NCBI RefSeq assembly: GCF_030555055.1
Contig: NZ_JAMOAO010000001.1
Span: forward strand, 6,014,001 to 6,078,000
Length of the DNA stretch: 64,000 nt
Reading direction: 5' to 3'
From: Nocardiopsis sp. YSL2
Lineage (GTDB): Bacteria > Actinomycetota > Actinomycetes > Streptosporangiales > Streptosporangiaceae
Of this stretch, positions 52,617 through 61,532 are shown piece by piece. The position numbers and the translations under genes were made by a program. The notes under the pieces are model-generated. The model was not told where the DNA came from. It saw only the letters and a program-made list of their open reading frames with translations, and made no database searches. Each line of letters opens with the position of its first letter. The stretch's first letter is position 1.

Positions 52617-54134
52617 TCAGGCCCGGCCCCGCCAGGTGCTCAGGAGCCGCTCCAGGGTGTCCGGTTCGGGCTCCTCCCGGGCGAAGGGGGCCTGGTAGCG
52701 GGCGCCGACGGCGGGCGGGGCCTTCTTCGCGGCGGGCTGGGTCCTGGAGCCGCGCACTGCCGCCGGCCCTTCCTCCGCGGCCCTGGCCAGCGGCGCCTGG
52801 TACCGGGCGCCCTGCGACGGGGGCTTGCGCTTGCGGCGGACCCAGCGCGTGCGGGGCGCCTCCTGGGCGGGCTCGGCCGCCTGCTGGGCCTTCTCCCCCG
52901 TCGCGGTGAACCACACCGGGAGCTCCTGGAGCCCGTTGACCGCCATCGAGTCGCGTCGGCGCAGGTCCCCGGCCTCCACGGCCAGGACCATGCCGCGCAG
53001 GCGGTCGACGGCGATGTCGATGGCGGTGCGGACCAGCTCGCGGGAGAAGGAGGTCGCGGGACAGCGGTGGGCTCCGGCGCCCCACGCCAGGTGGGAGCGG
53101 TTGCCGATCAGCGCGCTGGGGTCGTCGCCCCCGCGGACCGCGGACTGGTCGTCGTGCGCGGCCGAGAACCCGAAGAGCATCGGCTCGCCCTGGCGGATCC
53201 GGGCTCCGGAGAAGCGGATGTCCATGGTGGAGTAGCGCCCGGCCAGCATCCGGATCGGGGAGTCGGTCCACATGACGTAGTCGACGAAGTCCTCCGGGGT
53301 GAGGGTGCCGCCGAGGTAGGCGGTCCACACGGCCGGGTCCTCCAGGAGTCTGAGCAGGGAGTTGCCGATGAGGTGGGTGCTGGGTTCGTGCCCGGTCTCC
53401 CACAGCAGCGACAGCGCCTCGACCGCCTCGTCGTCGGTGAGGGTGTGGGGGTGCGCCAGGAGCCGGCTGGTGATGTCCTGGCCCGGTTCGGTCCGCTTGC
53501 GGGCGACCAGACCCGTGAAGTAGTCGCGGATGGCCAGGGCGGCGGGCTCGGCCCGCTCGGGGTCGGCGCTCCACAGCCGGTCGGTGAGGTCGGCCAGCAG
53601 GCGGCCGTAGGAGTCGGGCAGACCGAAGAGCTCGTTGAGCACGAGGGCGGGCAGCGGGGCCGCGAACTGGCCGATGAGGTCGGCCCGGCCCTCGGCGGAG
53701 ACCGCGCCGACCAGGCGCACGGCCGCGCGTTCGACCACCGGGACCAGTTGGGCGGTGCCCACCTGGGCCAGGGCGTCGACGATGGGCACCCGCAGCCGCT
53801 GGTGCTCGTCGCCGTCGCGGGTCACGGCGCCGCTGCGCGCCGGGGCCCGCCCGGCGGGGCTCCAGGGGCGCGGATCGGCGGAGAAGTAGGTCTGGTCGCG
53901 CAGGACCTGGAGGTTCTCCTTGTAGCCGAGAACGAGCCAGCCGGACACGCCCGGGCTGATCTCGACCGGGGCGAGGCCGCCGTAGGTGTCGCGCAGCCGC
54001 GTCCAGGGAACGTCGGCTCCGGTGCCCTCGTGCAGCGGCAGGGGTCCGCCGTGGCGGACCGGGCACCGTGCCGGCGCGGCTCCCCGCGGGTCGTCGTCGC
54101 CGTCCTGGCCGGTGGCGTCGGTTCCCTGGTGCAT
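52617..54134 (-). CDS. CYP157-like cytochrome P450 without the ExxR motif, with C-terminal extension
   Basis: 505 residues. The haem loop is HLAWGAGAHRCPATSFSREL with Cys358. The K-helix position reads VDYVMWTDSPIRM, so ExxR is replaced by YVMW (Trp289 for Arg), as in the CYP157 family where it reads EQSLW. The I-helix reads LLWETGHEPSTHLIG, without the usual AGxxT threonine. After residue ~415 a ~90-residue basic Pro/Ala-rich extension carries GARYQAPLAR and GARYQAPFAR, a repeated motif. CYP157 genes usually sit in conservons beside a GTPase and CYP156; none is here. The substrate is unknown. Confidence 0.85.
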   Translation of the reverse strand: MHQGTDATGQDGDDDPRGAAPARCPVRHGGPLPLHEGTGADVPWTRLRDTYGGLAPVEISPGVSGWLVLGYKENLQVLRDQTYFSADPRPWSPAGRAPARSGAVTRDGDEHQRLRVPIVDALAQVGTAQLVPVVERAAVRLVGAVSAEGRADLIGQFAAPLPALVLNELFGLPDSYGRLLADLTDRLWSADPERAEPAALAIRDYFTGLVARKRTEPGQDITSRLLAHPHTLTDDEAVEALSLLWETGHEPSTHLIGNSLLRLLEDPAVWTAYLGGTLTPEDFVDYVMWTDSPIRMLAGRYSTMDIRFSGARIRQGEPMLFGFSAAHDDQSAVRGGDDPSALIGNRSHLAWGAGAHRCPATSFSRELVRTAIDIAVDRLRGMVLAVEAGDLRRRDSMAVNGLQELPVWFTATGEKAQQAAEPAQEAPRTRWVRRKRKPPSQGARYQAPLARAAEEGPAAVRGSRTQPAAKKAPPAVGARYQAPFAREEPEPDTLERLLSTWRGRA

Positions 54135-54187
54135 AGAGACTCCTCAGTGGCTGCGGGATGCCTGCCGACGCTATGCCGTCGATGTTT

Positions 54188-54202
54188 CCGGAATGCTTCC
54201 GG
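54188..54202. promoter_or_regulatory. Inverted repeat CCGGAA-TGC-TTCCGG upstream of the P450 gene
   Basis: Perfect 6-bp arms, 54 bases before the P450 start and beside a minus-strand TATCGT that could be its -10. The rest of the 364-base divergent gap (54135-54498) shows nothing recognisable. Confidence 0.35.
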
Positions 54203-54498
54203 GACGATAGCGGCACCTTTCTGCGTGGGGCAGGGAGTTCCACCTCGGGCCAACACGGGAAAACGACGCACAGCGTCCACGAGTGCGCGGGCCGCCGCTG
54301 GGCCGCGCAGGTCGGGTGATCGAGGGGCGGTGCGTCCGGCACGGGTTCGCGGGAGGGCCACGCCGCTTTCGGCCCACGTCATTCGCGCCGCTTCCGCCTT
54401 TTACCCCGGCATTTCCGTTCCCTCACGGCGCCGACTCCGTGCGCACCGGTCGGTACCATGGCCTGTTGGCTTTCACGACCGAATCCTGGAGGGGCGCC

Positions 54499-55803
54499 GT
54501 GGGCAGCAAGAAGCGGACCGGTCGGCGCCGCGCCGTGCCGGAGGTGGAGCCCTGGGCCGGGCCGGCGCCGGCCGCCGCCCCCGCCGAGATCGTCTCCGGC
54601 GCCGTCGACGCCCTGGTCCTGGGCCGCGCGGGCGACGGCCTCGATCTGGCCGCGGCGCGGCTGGCCGACGGCGAGTCCGCCGCGTGGGCCGCGGCCTGTT
54701 CCGGCGCGCTCGTGGACGCCCTGCTCCAGTCGGTGGCGGCCGCCTGGTCACGGGGCTGGCAGCCCGCGGAGGCGGTCCGCCAGGTCCGCCGGGCCCGGGG
54801 GCCGGTGGCGGCGTCGATGTGCGCCGACGTGGTCGCCGCGGACCTGGCCCGGCACGCGCCCGCCACCGTCGACCCGCGCTGGAGCGAGCAGGTACGCGAA
54901 CTGGGGACGCGCGGCCCGGCCGGTGCGCCGCAGGAGTACCTCGGGTGGGCGGGTACCGAGCACGGGCTGCTGCGGTTCGAGGTGGTCGAGGTCGCCCTGC
55001 GCGTGCTCGCCGACCTGCGCGTGCTGCCGCCGCTGCGCCCTCTGGGCCCGGTGCCGGGGGCCTACCGGCCCGGGCGCGCGGCGGCCGCGCACCGGGCCGC
55101 CGGCGTCGACCAGGGCAAGCTGGCACGGGTGCGGGCCCTGCTGGCCAAGGCCGAGTCGACGGAGTTCCCCAGCGAGGCCGAGGCGCTGAGCGCGCGGGCC
55201 CAGGAGCTCATGGCGCGGCACAGCATCGACCGGGCGCTGTTGGACGCCGAACCGGGCGCGTCGCCCGCCGCGGCGGCCCGGCGGCTGCCGGTGGAGGCGC
55301 CCTACGACGAGTACAAGGCGGTCCTGCTGCACGAGGTCGCCGAGGCCAACCACTGCCGGGCGGTCTGGGACGGCGGGCTGGGGCTGTGCACGGTCATGGG
55401 CTTCGAGGGCGACCTCGCGGCGGTCGAGGTCATGTTCACGTCGCTGCTGGTGCAGCTGGAGTCGGCGATGCGCGCCCAGGGGTCGGTCCGCGACCGCTCC
55501 GGCCGTGCTGCGGGGCGCGCCTACCGCGAGTCGTTCGTGTCGGCCTTCGCCGCGCGGGTGGGCGAGCGCCTGGTGTCCTCGGCGCGAGCGGCCGAGGCGT
55601 CGGCCGCCGCCGAGACCGGTACGGACCTGGTGCCGGTGTTCGCCGAGCGTGAGCGCCGCGTGGAGGAGGCCGTGGCCGAGGCGTTCGGGGAGCTGACCTA
55701 CTCGCGGGTGCGCGGCCCCTCCGACGCCGACGGCTGGGACGAGGGGCGCGCCGCGGCCGACGCCGCGTCGCTGGACGCGCGGCGGCCCGTCCGGGACCGC
55801 TAG
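54499..55803 (+). CDS. DUF2786-domain protein
   Basis: 434 residues. The recognisable block near residues 205-250, KLARVRALLAKAESTEFPSE, then AQELMARHSIDRALLD, is DUF2786. Downstream YDEYKAVLLHEVAEANHCRAVW, TVMGFEGDLAAVEVMFTSLL and AAGRAYRESFVSAFAARVGERL match the extended form found in actinobacteria. The N-terminal half is Ala/Arg-rich and helical. The reaction is unknown; DUF2786 proteins occur beside phage and nucleic-acid genes. GTG start behind GGAGGGG. It precedes the RNA ligase by 73 bases. Confidence 0.8.
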   Translation: MGSKKRTGRRRAVPEVEPWAGPAPAAAPAEIVSGAVDALVLGRAGDGLDLAAARLADGESAAWAAACSGALVDALLQSVAAAWSRGWQPAEAVRQVRRARGPVAASMCADVVAADLARHAPATVDPRWSEQVRELGTRGPAGAPQEYLGWAGTEHGLLRFEVVEVALRVLADLRVLPPLRPLGPVPGAYRPGRAAAAHRAAGVDQGKLARVRALLAKAESTEFPSEAEALSARAQELMARHSIDRALLDAEPGASPAAAARRLPVEAPYDEYKAVLLHEVAEANHCRAVWDGGLGLCTVMGFEGDLAAVEVMFTSLLVQLESAMRAQGSVRDRSGRAAGRAYRESFVSAFAARVGERLVSSARAAEASAAAETGTDLVPVFAERERRVEEAVAEAFGELTYSRVRGPSDADGWDEGRAAADAASLDARRPVRDR

Positions 55804-55876
55804 GGAGTGCGTGGCGGATACTCGCCCCGTGGGCCGGAAAACCGGTGGCCGCGCGACCGCGCGGGTGTGTACAACC

Positions 55877-56671
55877 ATGGGCATGCTCCGCAAGTACCCG
55901 CGTACCCGCCACATCCGGGGGTCACGCCTGCAACCGGGCGACGGCGACCTGGCCGCCGCACCCTTCGACGCGCTGTCGGGGCGCCACCTGGTGGTCGAGG
56001 AGAAGCTCGACGGCGCCAACACCGGGATCAGCTTCGGGCCGGGAGGAGAGCTGCGGTTGCAGAGCCGCGGGCACTACCTGGCGGGCGGACCGCGCGAGCG
56101 CCAGTTCGCGCCGTTCAAGGCGTGGGCGGCGGCGGTCGCCCCCTCGCTGTGGCCGCGCCTGGGCGAGCGCTACGTCCTGTACGGGGAATGGCTCTACGCC
56201 AAGCACACCGTCTTCTACGACGCGCTGCCGCACTACTTCTGCGAGTTCGACGTACTGGACACCCGCGAGGACGTGTTCCTGTCCACGCCCCGGCGGCGTG
56301 AACTGTTGGAGGGCACCCCGGTGGTGCCGGTCCCGGTCCTGCGCTCGGGCCCGGTGGGATCGCTGGCGGACCTGAGCGCCCTGGTGGGGCCCTCCACCGC
56401 CCGTACCCCCGGCTGGCGCGACGCGCTGGCCGCGGCGGCGCGCGCCGCCGGGGCCGATCCGGGCCGCACCCTGGCCGAGAGCGACGGCTCCGACCTGATG
56501 GAGGGCCTCTACGTCAAGGTCGAGGACGGCGACCGCACCGTGGACCGGTACAAGTGGGTGCGCCGGGAGTTCACCACGGCGGTCCTGGACTCGGGCACGC
56601 ACTGGCTGGACCGGCCGGTGGTCGCCAACGCGCTGGCCGACCCGGAGGTGCTCTGTGCGGGCGTTCGCTGA
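55877..56671 (+). CDS. T4 Rnl2-like RNA ligase
   Basis: 264 residues of the nucleotidyltransferase ligase fold. Motif I is VVEEKLDGANTGISFG with Lys43 to be adenylated; motif III is in YVLYGEWLYAKHTVFYD, motif IV in LMEGLYVKVEDGD and motif V in DRYKWVRREF. It joins 3'-OH and 5'-phosphate RNA ends with ATP. Two ATGs, 55877 and 55883, fit; the second is about 7 bases after TACAAC and could be leaderless. The HD-Pnk gene starts 17 bases before its stop. Confidence 0.87.
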   Translation: MGMLRKYPRTRHIRGSRLQPGDGDLAAAPFDALSGRHLVVEEKLDGANTGISFGPGGELRLQSRGHYLAGGPRERQFAPFKAWAAAVAPSLWPRLGERYVLYGEWLYAKHTVFYDALPHYFCEFDVLDTREDVFLSTPRRRELLEGTPVVPVPVLRSGPVGSLADLSALVGPSTARTPGWRDALAAAARAAGADPGRTLAESDGSDLMEGLYVKVEDGDRTVDRYKWVRREFTTAVLDSGTHWLDRPVVANALADPEVLCAGVR

Positions 56672-57785
56672 GCTGTGCCCGGCACCGCCGGCCTGGGACG
56701 TGGACTGGCCCCGGGTCCGGGAGGCCTTCCCCTGGGTGCGGGACCTGTCCGGGGTGGAGCAGGACCCGGTGCACCACGCCGAGGGCGACGTGGAGACGCA
56801 CACCCGGATGGCCTGCGAGGCACTGGCCGGGCTGTCCGCGTGGCGTGCCCGGCCCGAGCCCGAGCGCGTGCGGCTGTTCGCGGCCGTGCTCCTGCACGAC
56901 TGCGCCAAGCCCGAGAGCACCCGCCGCGACGGGGACGGGCGCGTGACCGCGCACGGGCACTCCCGGCGCGGCGACCTGCTGGCCCGGCGGCTGCTGTGGC
57001 GGGCGGGCGCCCCGGTGGAGTGGCGTGAGCACGTGGCGGCCCTGGTCCGCCACCACCAGGTGCCGTTCTGGGCGCTGGAGCGCCCGGACCTGCGCCGGAT
57101 CGCGTTCCGGGTGAGCCTGGTGGCGCGCAACGACGGCCTGGTGCTGCTGGCCACCGCCGACATCGTGGGCCGCCGCTGCGGCGACACGGCCGAGGTACTG
57201 GAGAACGTCGCGCTCTACGAGGAGTACTGCGCGGAGCAGCGCTGTCTGGAGGGGCCGCGCGACTTCCCCTCCGACCACGCCCGCTTCCAGTGGTTCCGCA
57301 GACCCGAGCGCGACCCCGACTACGCCGCGCACGACGACACGCGCGGCACGGTGACGGTCATGTCGGGGCTGCCGGGCACGGGCAAGGACACCTGGATCGG
57401 CCGCCACCGCGAGGGGGCGCCGGTGGTCGGCCTGGACGCGCTGCGCGCGGAGCTGGGCGTGCGGCCGACCGCCGACCAGCGGCCGGTCGCGGCGGCCGCG
57501 TTCGCCCGGGCCCGGGAGCACCTGCGGGCGGGGCGGTCGTTCGTGTGGAACGCCACGAACATCTCGCGCTCGCTGCGCGCGCAGTGCGTGGACCTGGCCG
57601 CCGCGTACCGCGCCCGGGTGGAGATCGTCGCCCTGGAGGCCCCGCCCGACGTGCTGCGCGCACGGCTGGACCGGCGCGAGCGCTCCGTGCCGGCGGCCGC
57701 GGTCGAGCGGATGGTCCGGCGGTGGGAGTGCGCCGATCCGACCGAGGCCCACTCCCTCATCCGCAGCACGACGAAGGGCTCATAG
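56655..57785 (+). CDS. HD-Pnk: bifunctional RNA/DNA end-healing enzyme (HD phosphohydrolase plus 5'-kinase)
   Basis: 376 residues. The N-terminal HD domain has metal ligands in VHHAEGDVETH (His40/41, His49), LLHDCAKPES (HD pair 81-82), TAHGHSRRGD (His100/102), LVRHHQVPF and TADIVGRR (Asp169). The C-terminal P-loop kinase has VMSGLPGTGKDTWIGRH (238-254) and the polynucleotide-kinase block FVWNATNISRSLRAQCVD. This order matches Runella HD-Pnk, which removes 3'-phosphate or 2',3'-cyclic phosphate and phosphorylates 5'-OH. It is translationally overlapped with the RNA ligase, making a complete heal-and-seal set. Confidence 0.88.
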   Translation: MRAFAELCPAPPAWDVDWPRVREAFPWVRDLSGVEQDPVHHAEGDVETHTRMACEALAGLSAWRARPEPERVRLFAAVLLHDCAKPESTRRDGDGRVTAHGHSRRGDLLARRLLWRAGAPVEWREHVAALVRHHQVPFWALERPDLRRIAFRVSLVARNDGLVLLATADIVGRRCGDTAEVLENVALYEEYCAEQRCLEGPRDFPSDHARFQWFRRPERDPDYAAHDDTRGTVTVMSGLPGTGKDTWIGRHREGAPVVGLDALRAELGVRPTADQRPVAAAAFARAREHLRAGRSFVWNATNISRSLRAQCVDLAAAYRARVEIVALEAPPDVLRARLDRRERSVPAAAVERMVRRWECADPTEAHSLIRSTTKGS

Positions 57786-57847
57786 GGCGACACGGGGGGA
57801 CAGACCGCCTCGAAGTCCGTACCTTTTGCTGGCCTATGCCCTGAACT

Positions 57848-57864
57848 CGCCCGGAATTCGGGCG
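57848..57864. promoter_or_regulatory. Palindrome CGCCCG-GAATT-CGGGCG upstream of the MFS gene
   Basis: 6-bp perfect arms around GAATT, in a 317-base gap (57786-58102) that otherwise contains only a TAGCAT hexamer at 57888 as a possible -10. Could be an operator or the RNA-repair operon terminator. Confidence 0.35.
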
Positions 57865-58102
57865 TACGGCCGCCGCTCCACAACCGATAGCATGGGTGTG
57901 CCCGCTCACACCAGGCGCGACCCGCCCGGTGGAGGAGCCGACGCGACGGCGACCACCGCACCGGCACTCGCAGGAGCACGGCACCGCATCCAGGCCGCCC
58001 TGCGCACCGGGCCCTTCTGTGATCACCCGACGGCCGGAGCGAGAAACCAGAGCCCGTGACGCACCCCGAGGAACACCGCCGTTCCCGCCCTTCCCGTCCG
58101 CG

Positions 58103-59488
58103 GTGGTGAGCGGTACCCCGCAGCGGCCCGCCCGGCCGTGGCGACGGAACTTCGGCCTGTTGTGGGCCGGGAGCGCCGCCTCCGGCCTCGGCTCCATCAC
58201 CCTGGCGCTGGCGTTCCCCCTGATGGCCCTGCACCAGACCGGCTCACCGGTCATCGCCGGATGGATCGCCGCCATGGGCATGGTGCCGCGCACCCTGCTG
58301 CACATCCCGATCGGCGTGCTCGTCGACCGCCGCGACCCCCGCGCCGTCATCATCGCCGGCCACGTGGTGCGCATCGTGTGCGTCGTGGGCCTGGTCGGCC
58401 CCGTCCTGCTCCTGGACGCGCCCGTGGCCCTGCTCGGCGCCGCCGCGGCCGTCCACGGCGTGTGCGCCACCTGCCACTCCACCGCCGCCACCACGGCCGT
58501 GCCCTACCTGGTCCCTCGCGGCGCGCTCGCCGGCGCGGCGGCCAAGAACGAGGCCCGCACGCATGCCACCCAGTTGGCGGGCCGGCCGCTGGGCGGCGGC
58601 CTGTTCTCGGTGGCGAGCGGGCTGCCGGCGCTGTGCGACGCACTGCTGTCGGCGGTGTCCCTGTGGCTGGCCCTGCTCCTGCCCCGGATCCGGCCCGCGC
58701 GTTCGGCCCCGACCGGGAGCCGCCTGCTCGGCGACCTGTCCGAGGGCTTCGGCCACCTGCGCCGCGACCGCTTCCTGCTGCTGACCACGATGACGGCCAC
58801 CGTCACCAACGCGCTCTTCCAGATGATCTGGCTGGTCATCCTCACCCTGGCCACACAGGAGGGGCTGTCGGCCTTCCTGATCGGTGCCGTCCTGGCCGCC
58901 AGCGGCGCGGGCGGCCTGCTCGGGTCCGCTCTCGCCCCGATCCTGGTGAGCCGCAACCGGCCCGCCACGATGGTCGTGCTGTGCCTGTGGGCGTGGACCG
59001 CCGTCACCGCCCTGCTGGCCTTCGCCGACCACACCGACACGGCCTGGCTGCTCGTGCTCCTGCCGGTGGCGTGGAGCGGGGTCGGCTTCGTGGGCGCCCA
59101 CCTGAACGTGACCGTACTGACCTACCACAGCACGCACCTGCCGCCCGAACTCCTGGGCCGGGTGACCGGAACGCTGCGCTTCTTCAGCGGAGGAGCCCTG
59201 CCCGTCGGGGTCCTGCTCGGCGGCTACCTGCTGGAAGGAGTGGGGATCCGCACGACGACGCTGGCGGTGACCGGGGTCATCGCCCTCCTGGCGGTGGTCT
59301 TCACGGCGGCGACGCTCTCTCCGGGGTCCCGCCGTCGACGGCTTCGACGGCCCCGCCCTCCCGTTCCTTCCACGACACCGCCAGAACGGGGAAGAGGGTC
59401 TCCTCGATCTGCCGGAGCCGGGAGTCCAGCTCCCGCTGCACCCGCGCCGCCTCCACCGCGGGACCTGTCGCCGTCTGGCCGTGAATGA
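58103..59488 (+). CDS. MFS transporter (drug-efflux type)
   Basis: 461 residues with about 11-12 membrane helices: NFGLLWAGSAASGLGSITLALAF, the loop motif GVLVDRRDPR (MFS signature A), and helices through VTGVIALLAVVFTAATL. The C-terminal tail after residue ~410 is Pro/Arg/Ser-rich and overlaps the end of the convergent gene. GTG 58103 (or the adjacent GTG 58106) fits; upstream sequence in frame is Pro-rich without helices. The substrate is unknown; the shape suits export of antibiotics or small organic molecules. Confidence 0.86.
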   Translation: MVSGTPQRPARPWRRNFGLLWAGSAASGLGSITLALAFPLMALHQTGSPVIAGWIAAMGMVPRTLLHIPIGVLVDRRDPRAVIIAGHVVRIVCVVGLVGPVLLLDAPVALLGAAAAVHGVCATCHSTAATTAVPYLVPRGALAGAAAKNEARTHATQLAGRPLGGGLFSVASGLPALCDALLSAVSLWLALLLPRIRPARSAPTGSRLLGDLSEGFGHLRRDRFLLLTTMTATVTNALFQMIWLVILTLATQEGLSAFLIGAVLAASGAGGLLGSALAPILVSRNRPATMVVLCLWAWTAVTALLAFADHTDTAWLLVLLPVAWSGVGFVGAHLNVTVLTYHSTHLPPELLGRVTGTLRFFSGGALPVGVLLGGYLLEGVGIRTTTLAVTGVIALLAVVFTAATLSPGSRRRRLRRPRPPVPSTTPPERGRGSPRSAGAGSPAPAAPAPPPPRDLSPSGRE

Positions 59489-59897
59489 AGGCGCGGTCGG
59501 TGGCCTCGCGCAGCTCCTCCACCAGTTCCCTGTCGTGCGGCCGGACCACGCCGCGCAGGCGCTCGACGGCCACGCCCGCCTCCACCGCGTCCTGGCGGGC
59601 CTGGCGCAGCAGGACGGCCAGTTCGGCGTCGGCGCCGCCGTGCGCCCCGGACTCGCGCACGTGCGCCACGACGCGGACGGTCACGCCGAGCTGGAGCACC
59701 GACCGGCCCGCCTGCTCGAAGCGGTCGCGCACCTGGCGTGTGAGCTCCTCGTCCTGGGCGAACCGGCGCCGGTCCTCCTCCAGCCGCTGCTCGTGCCGGC
59801 CCCGCCACTGGGCGGTCCGGTAGGTCCAGAACCCGGTCAGGAAGCTGGCGCCCAGCGCGCTCACCCCGGTCACCAGAGCGACCAGTACGACCTCCAT
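59301..59897 (-). CDS. Membrane-anchored coiled-coil protein of unknown function
   Basis: 198 residues. One N-terminal membrane helix (VVLVALVTGVSALGASFLTGFW) is followed by a long charged helical region (EQRLEEDRRRFAQDEELTRQVRDR, VEELREATDRAFI and VEAARVQRELDSRLRQIEETL). I do not recognise the family. It follows the STAND gene by 9 bases, so they are probably co-transcribed. Its last ~190 bases are antisense to the MFS gene, whose frame has no earlier stop. Confidence 0.7.
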   Translation of the reverse strand: MEVVLVALVTGVSALGASFLTGFWTYRTAQWRGRHEQRLEEDRRRFAQDEELTRQVRDRFEQAGRSVLQLGVTVRVVAHVRESGAHGGADAELAVLLRQARQDAVEAGVAVERLRGVVRPHDRELVEELREATDRAFIHGQTATGPAVEAARVQRELDSRLRQIEETLFPVLAVSWKEREGGAVEAVDGGTPERASPP

Positions 59898-59906
59898 CAG
59901 CGGCCC

Positions 59907-61532
59907 TCACCCCCTCCCACTCGACGCGATCACCTCGGCGCGCGTGCGTCTGGCCTCGCTGGTGGCGCCCGTGCCGACGAACACCCCGTCCAGCACCTCG
60001 CGGGCCAGGGCGCCCTGCCCGGCCCGCCACAGCGCCTGTCCGATCCCGGTGCTGAGGCTGGGGTCGCCGTGCACGCGGTTGGCGGCCGCGGTCAGGCCGC
60101 CCAGGGCCCGGGAGCGGTGTCCGGCCACCAGGTGGCTGCGGGCCTGGGCCACCAGGACCCGCGCGACGGCCGCGTCCTCGCCCAGGGCCTCGAAGAGGGT
60201 GGCGGCCTCGGCGTAGTGTCCGGCCGCCGCCTCGTGGTCGCCTTCGGCGAAGGCCACATCGCCCAGGAGCGAGGTCAGCAGCGCCCGGGTCCGGGGCGGC
60301 CTGCGCGGGCCGGAGCGCAGGGCCCGCAGGGCGTGCTCGCGCGCCAGGCCGTGTTCCCCGCGCGTGTGCGCGGCGCGCGCGAGTCCCAGGAGTTCGTCGA
60401 GGGACCACGGCCGCAGTCCCTTTCCGGCGTGGGAGTAGAGCGCCATCAGCGGGCGGGCCAGGCGGGGGTGGCGCAGCACGTAGCCGTCGCCGCCGGCGGC
60501 CACCAGGTGCCGGTCCTGGAGGCCGTGGACCAGTCCGCGGGTGAGGACCTGGCCGCGGTGGCCGTGGTCGGGCACGCCGACGCCCTCGCGGCCGGCCGCG
60601 ACCACGCGCCGGAGCCAGGCGTGCGGGACGTCGGGGGGCACCAGGTGCTCGGCGGCGGCCTCCTCGATCGAGCGCGCCAGGAAGGCGGACAGGTCCGCGT
60701 CGGCACCGGGGCGCTCCGAGGGGCCGGGACCGTGCTCGCACAGCAGGCGCCCGAGAACCTGGAACAGGACGGGGTCCACCCGGCCGCCGTCCTCGGCTCC
60801 GGCGCTCGCGGCCTCGACCAGCCGGTCGGCGGCGGAGCGGCCGAAGCGCGTCCCGGCGGCCGCCAGGGTGCGGCGGGCGGCCTCCGCACCGGCCTCGGGA
60901 GCCAGCGGCCCCAGCCCCACCTCGGTGTGGTCCACCTCGTACTTGTCGATGAGCCGGCGCAGGCCGTCGAGGTGGTCGGTGCGCGTGGTGACCAGCAGAC
61001 GCAGCCCGGTGACGGTCTCCGCGGCGGCGAGGATCTCCTCGACGAACCGCCGGCGGCCGGGGCGGTCCCCGCGCAGGAGCACCTCGGTCTGGTCCAGAGC
61101 CGCGAACAGGGGGCGGGCGCCGCCGTGGCGGTCGGTGTCCGCGCGCGAGCGCAGGAAGTCGGCGATGGAGGTGCCCGGGCTGTGGCTGGGGAAGGCGACC
61201 GGGTCCCAGGCGGCGATCAAGGCACGGGTGTAGGGGTTCTGCTCCGGCAGGACGGCGGCGGGGAAGGCCGGGTCGAAGCACAGGGTCCCGACCGGGAGCA
61301 CGGCCGCTCCGGTGTCGGTCAGCGCGGGGACGGCGGCGGCCCGCAGCAGGGAGCTCTTGCCCACTCCGCACTCGCCGTGCAGGACCGTCAGGCGCGAACC
61401 GCGCCAGGCGTCGAGGAGTTCCGCGGTCGCCTCGCCGCGGCCGAAGAACACAGGGCGGTCACGATCGCCGAAGGGACGAGCACCCACGAAGGGGTTGCGG
61501 GGGTGGTCCCGCCCGTCGGAGATTCGTAACAT
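59907..61532 (-). CDS. nSTAND1-type ATPase with TPR-like C-terminus
   Basis: 541 residues. It opens with NPFVGARPFGDRDRPVFFGRGEATAELL, the sensor-less STAND opening. A P-loop LHGECGVGKSSLLRAAA lies near 52-66, the Walker B-like PLFAALDQTEVLL near 143 and RLLVTTRTDHLDGLRRLI near 180. The C-terminal half is helical and TPR-like (HTRGEHGLAREHALRALRSG, FAEGDHEAAAGHYAEAATLFE). STAND proteins are signalling or defence switches. The start ATG follows GGGAG. The FxSxx peptide gene lies 183 bases upstream on the same strand. Confidence 0.83.
   Translation of the reverse strand: MLRISDGRDHPRNPFVGARPFGDRDRPVFFGRGEATAELLDAWRGSRLTVLHGECGVGKSSLLRAAAVPALTDTGAAVLPVGTLCFDPAFPAAVLPEQNPYTRALIAAWDPVAFPSHSPGTSIADFLRSRADTDRHGGARPLFAALDQTEVLLRGDRPGRRRFVEEILAAAETVTGLRLLVTTRTDHLDGLRRLIDKYEVDHTEVGLGPLAPEAGAEAARRTLAAAGTRFGRSAADRLVEAASAGAEDGGRVDPVLFQVLGRLLCEHGPGPSERPGADADLSAFLARSIEEAAAEHLVPPDVPHAWLRRVVAAGREGVGVPDHGHRGQVLTRGLVHGLQDRHLVAAGGDGYVLRHPRLARPLMALYSHAGKGLRPWSLDELLGLARAAHTRGEHGLAREHALRALRSGPRRPPRTRALLTSLLGDVAFAEGDHEAAAGHYAEAATLFEALGEDAAVARVLVAQARSHLVAGHRSRALGGLTAAANRVHGDPSLSTGIGQALWRAGQGALAREVLDGVFVGTGATSEARRTRAEVIASSGRG

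Noticed and set aside
57834-57842. ATG CCC TGA mini-ORF upstream of the MFS gene as a drug-sensing leader
   Set aside because: No promoter fits in front of it, and no complementary arms link it to the start region; the match is likely chance.
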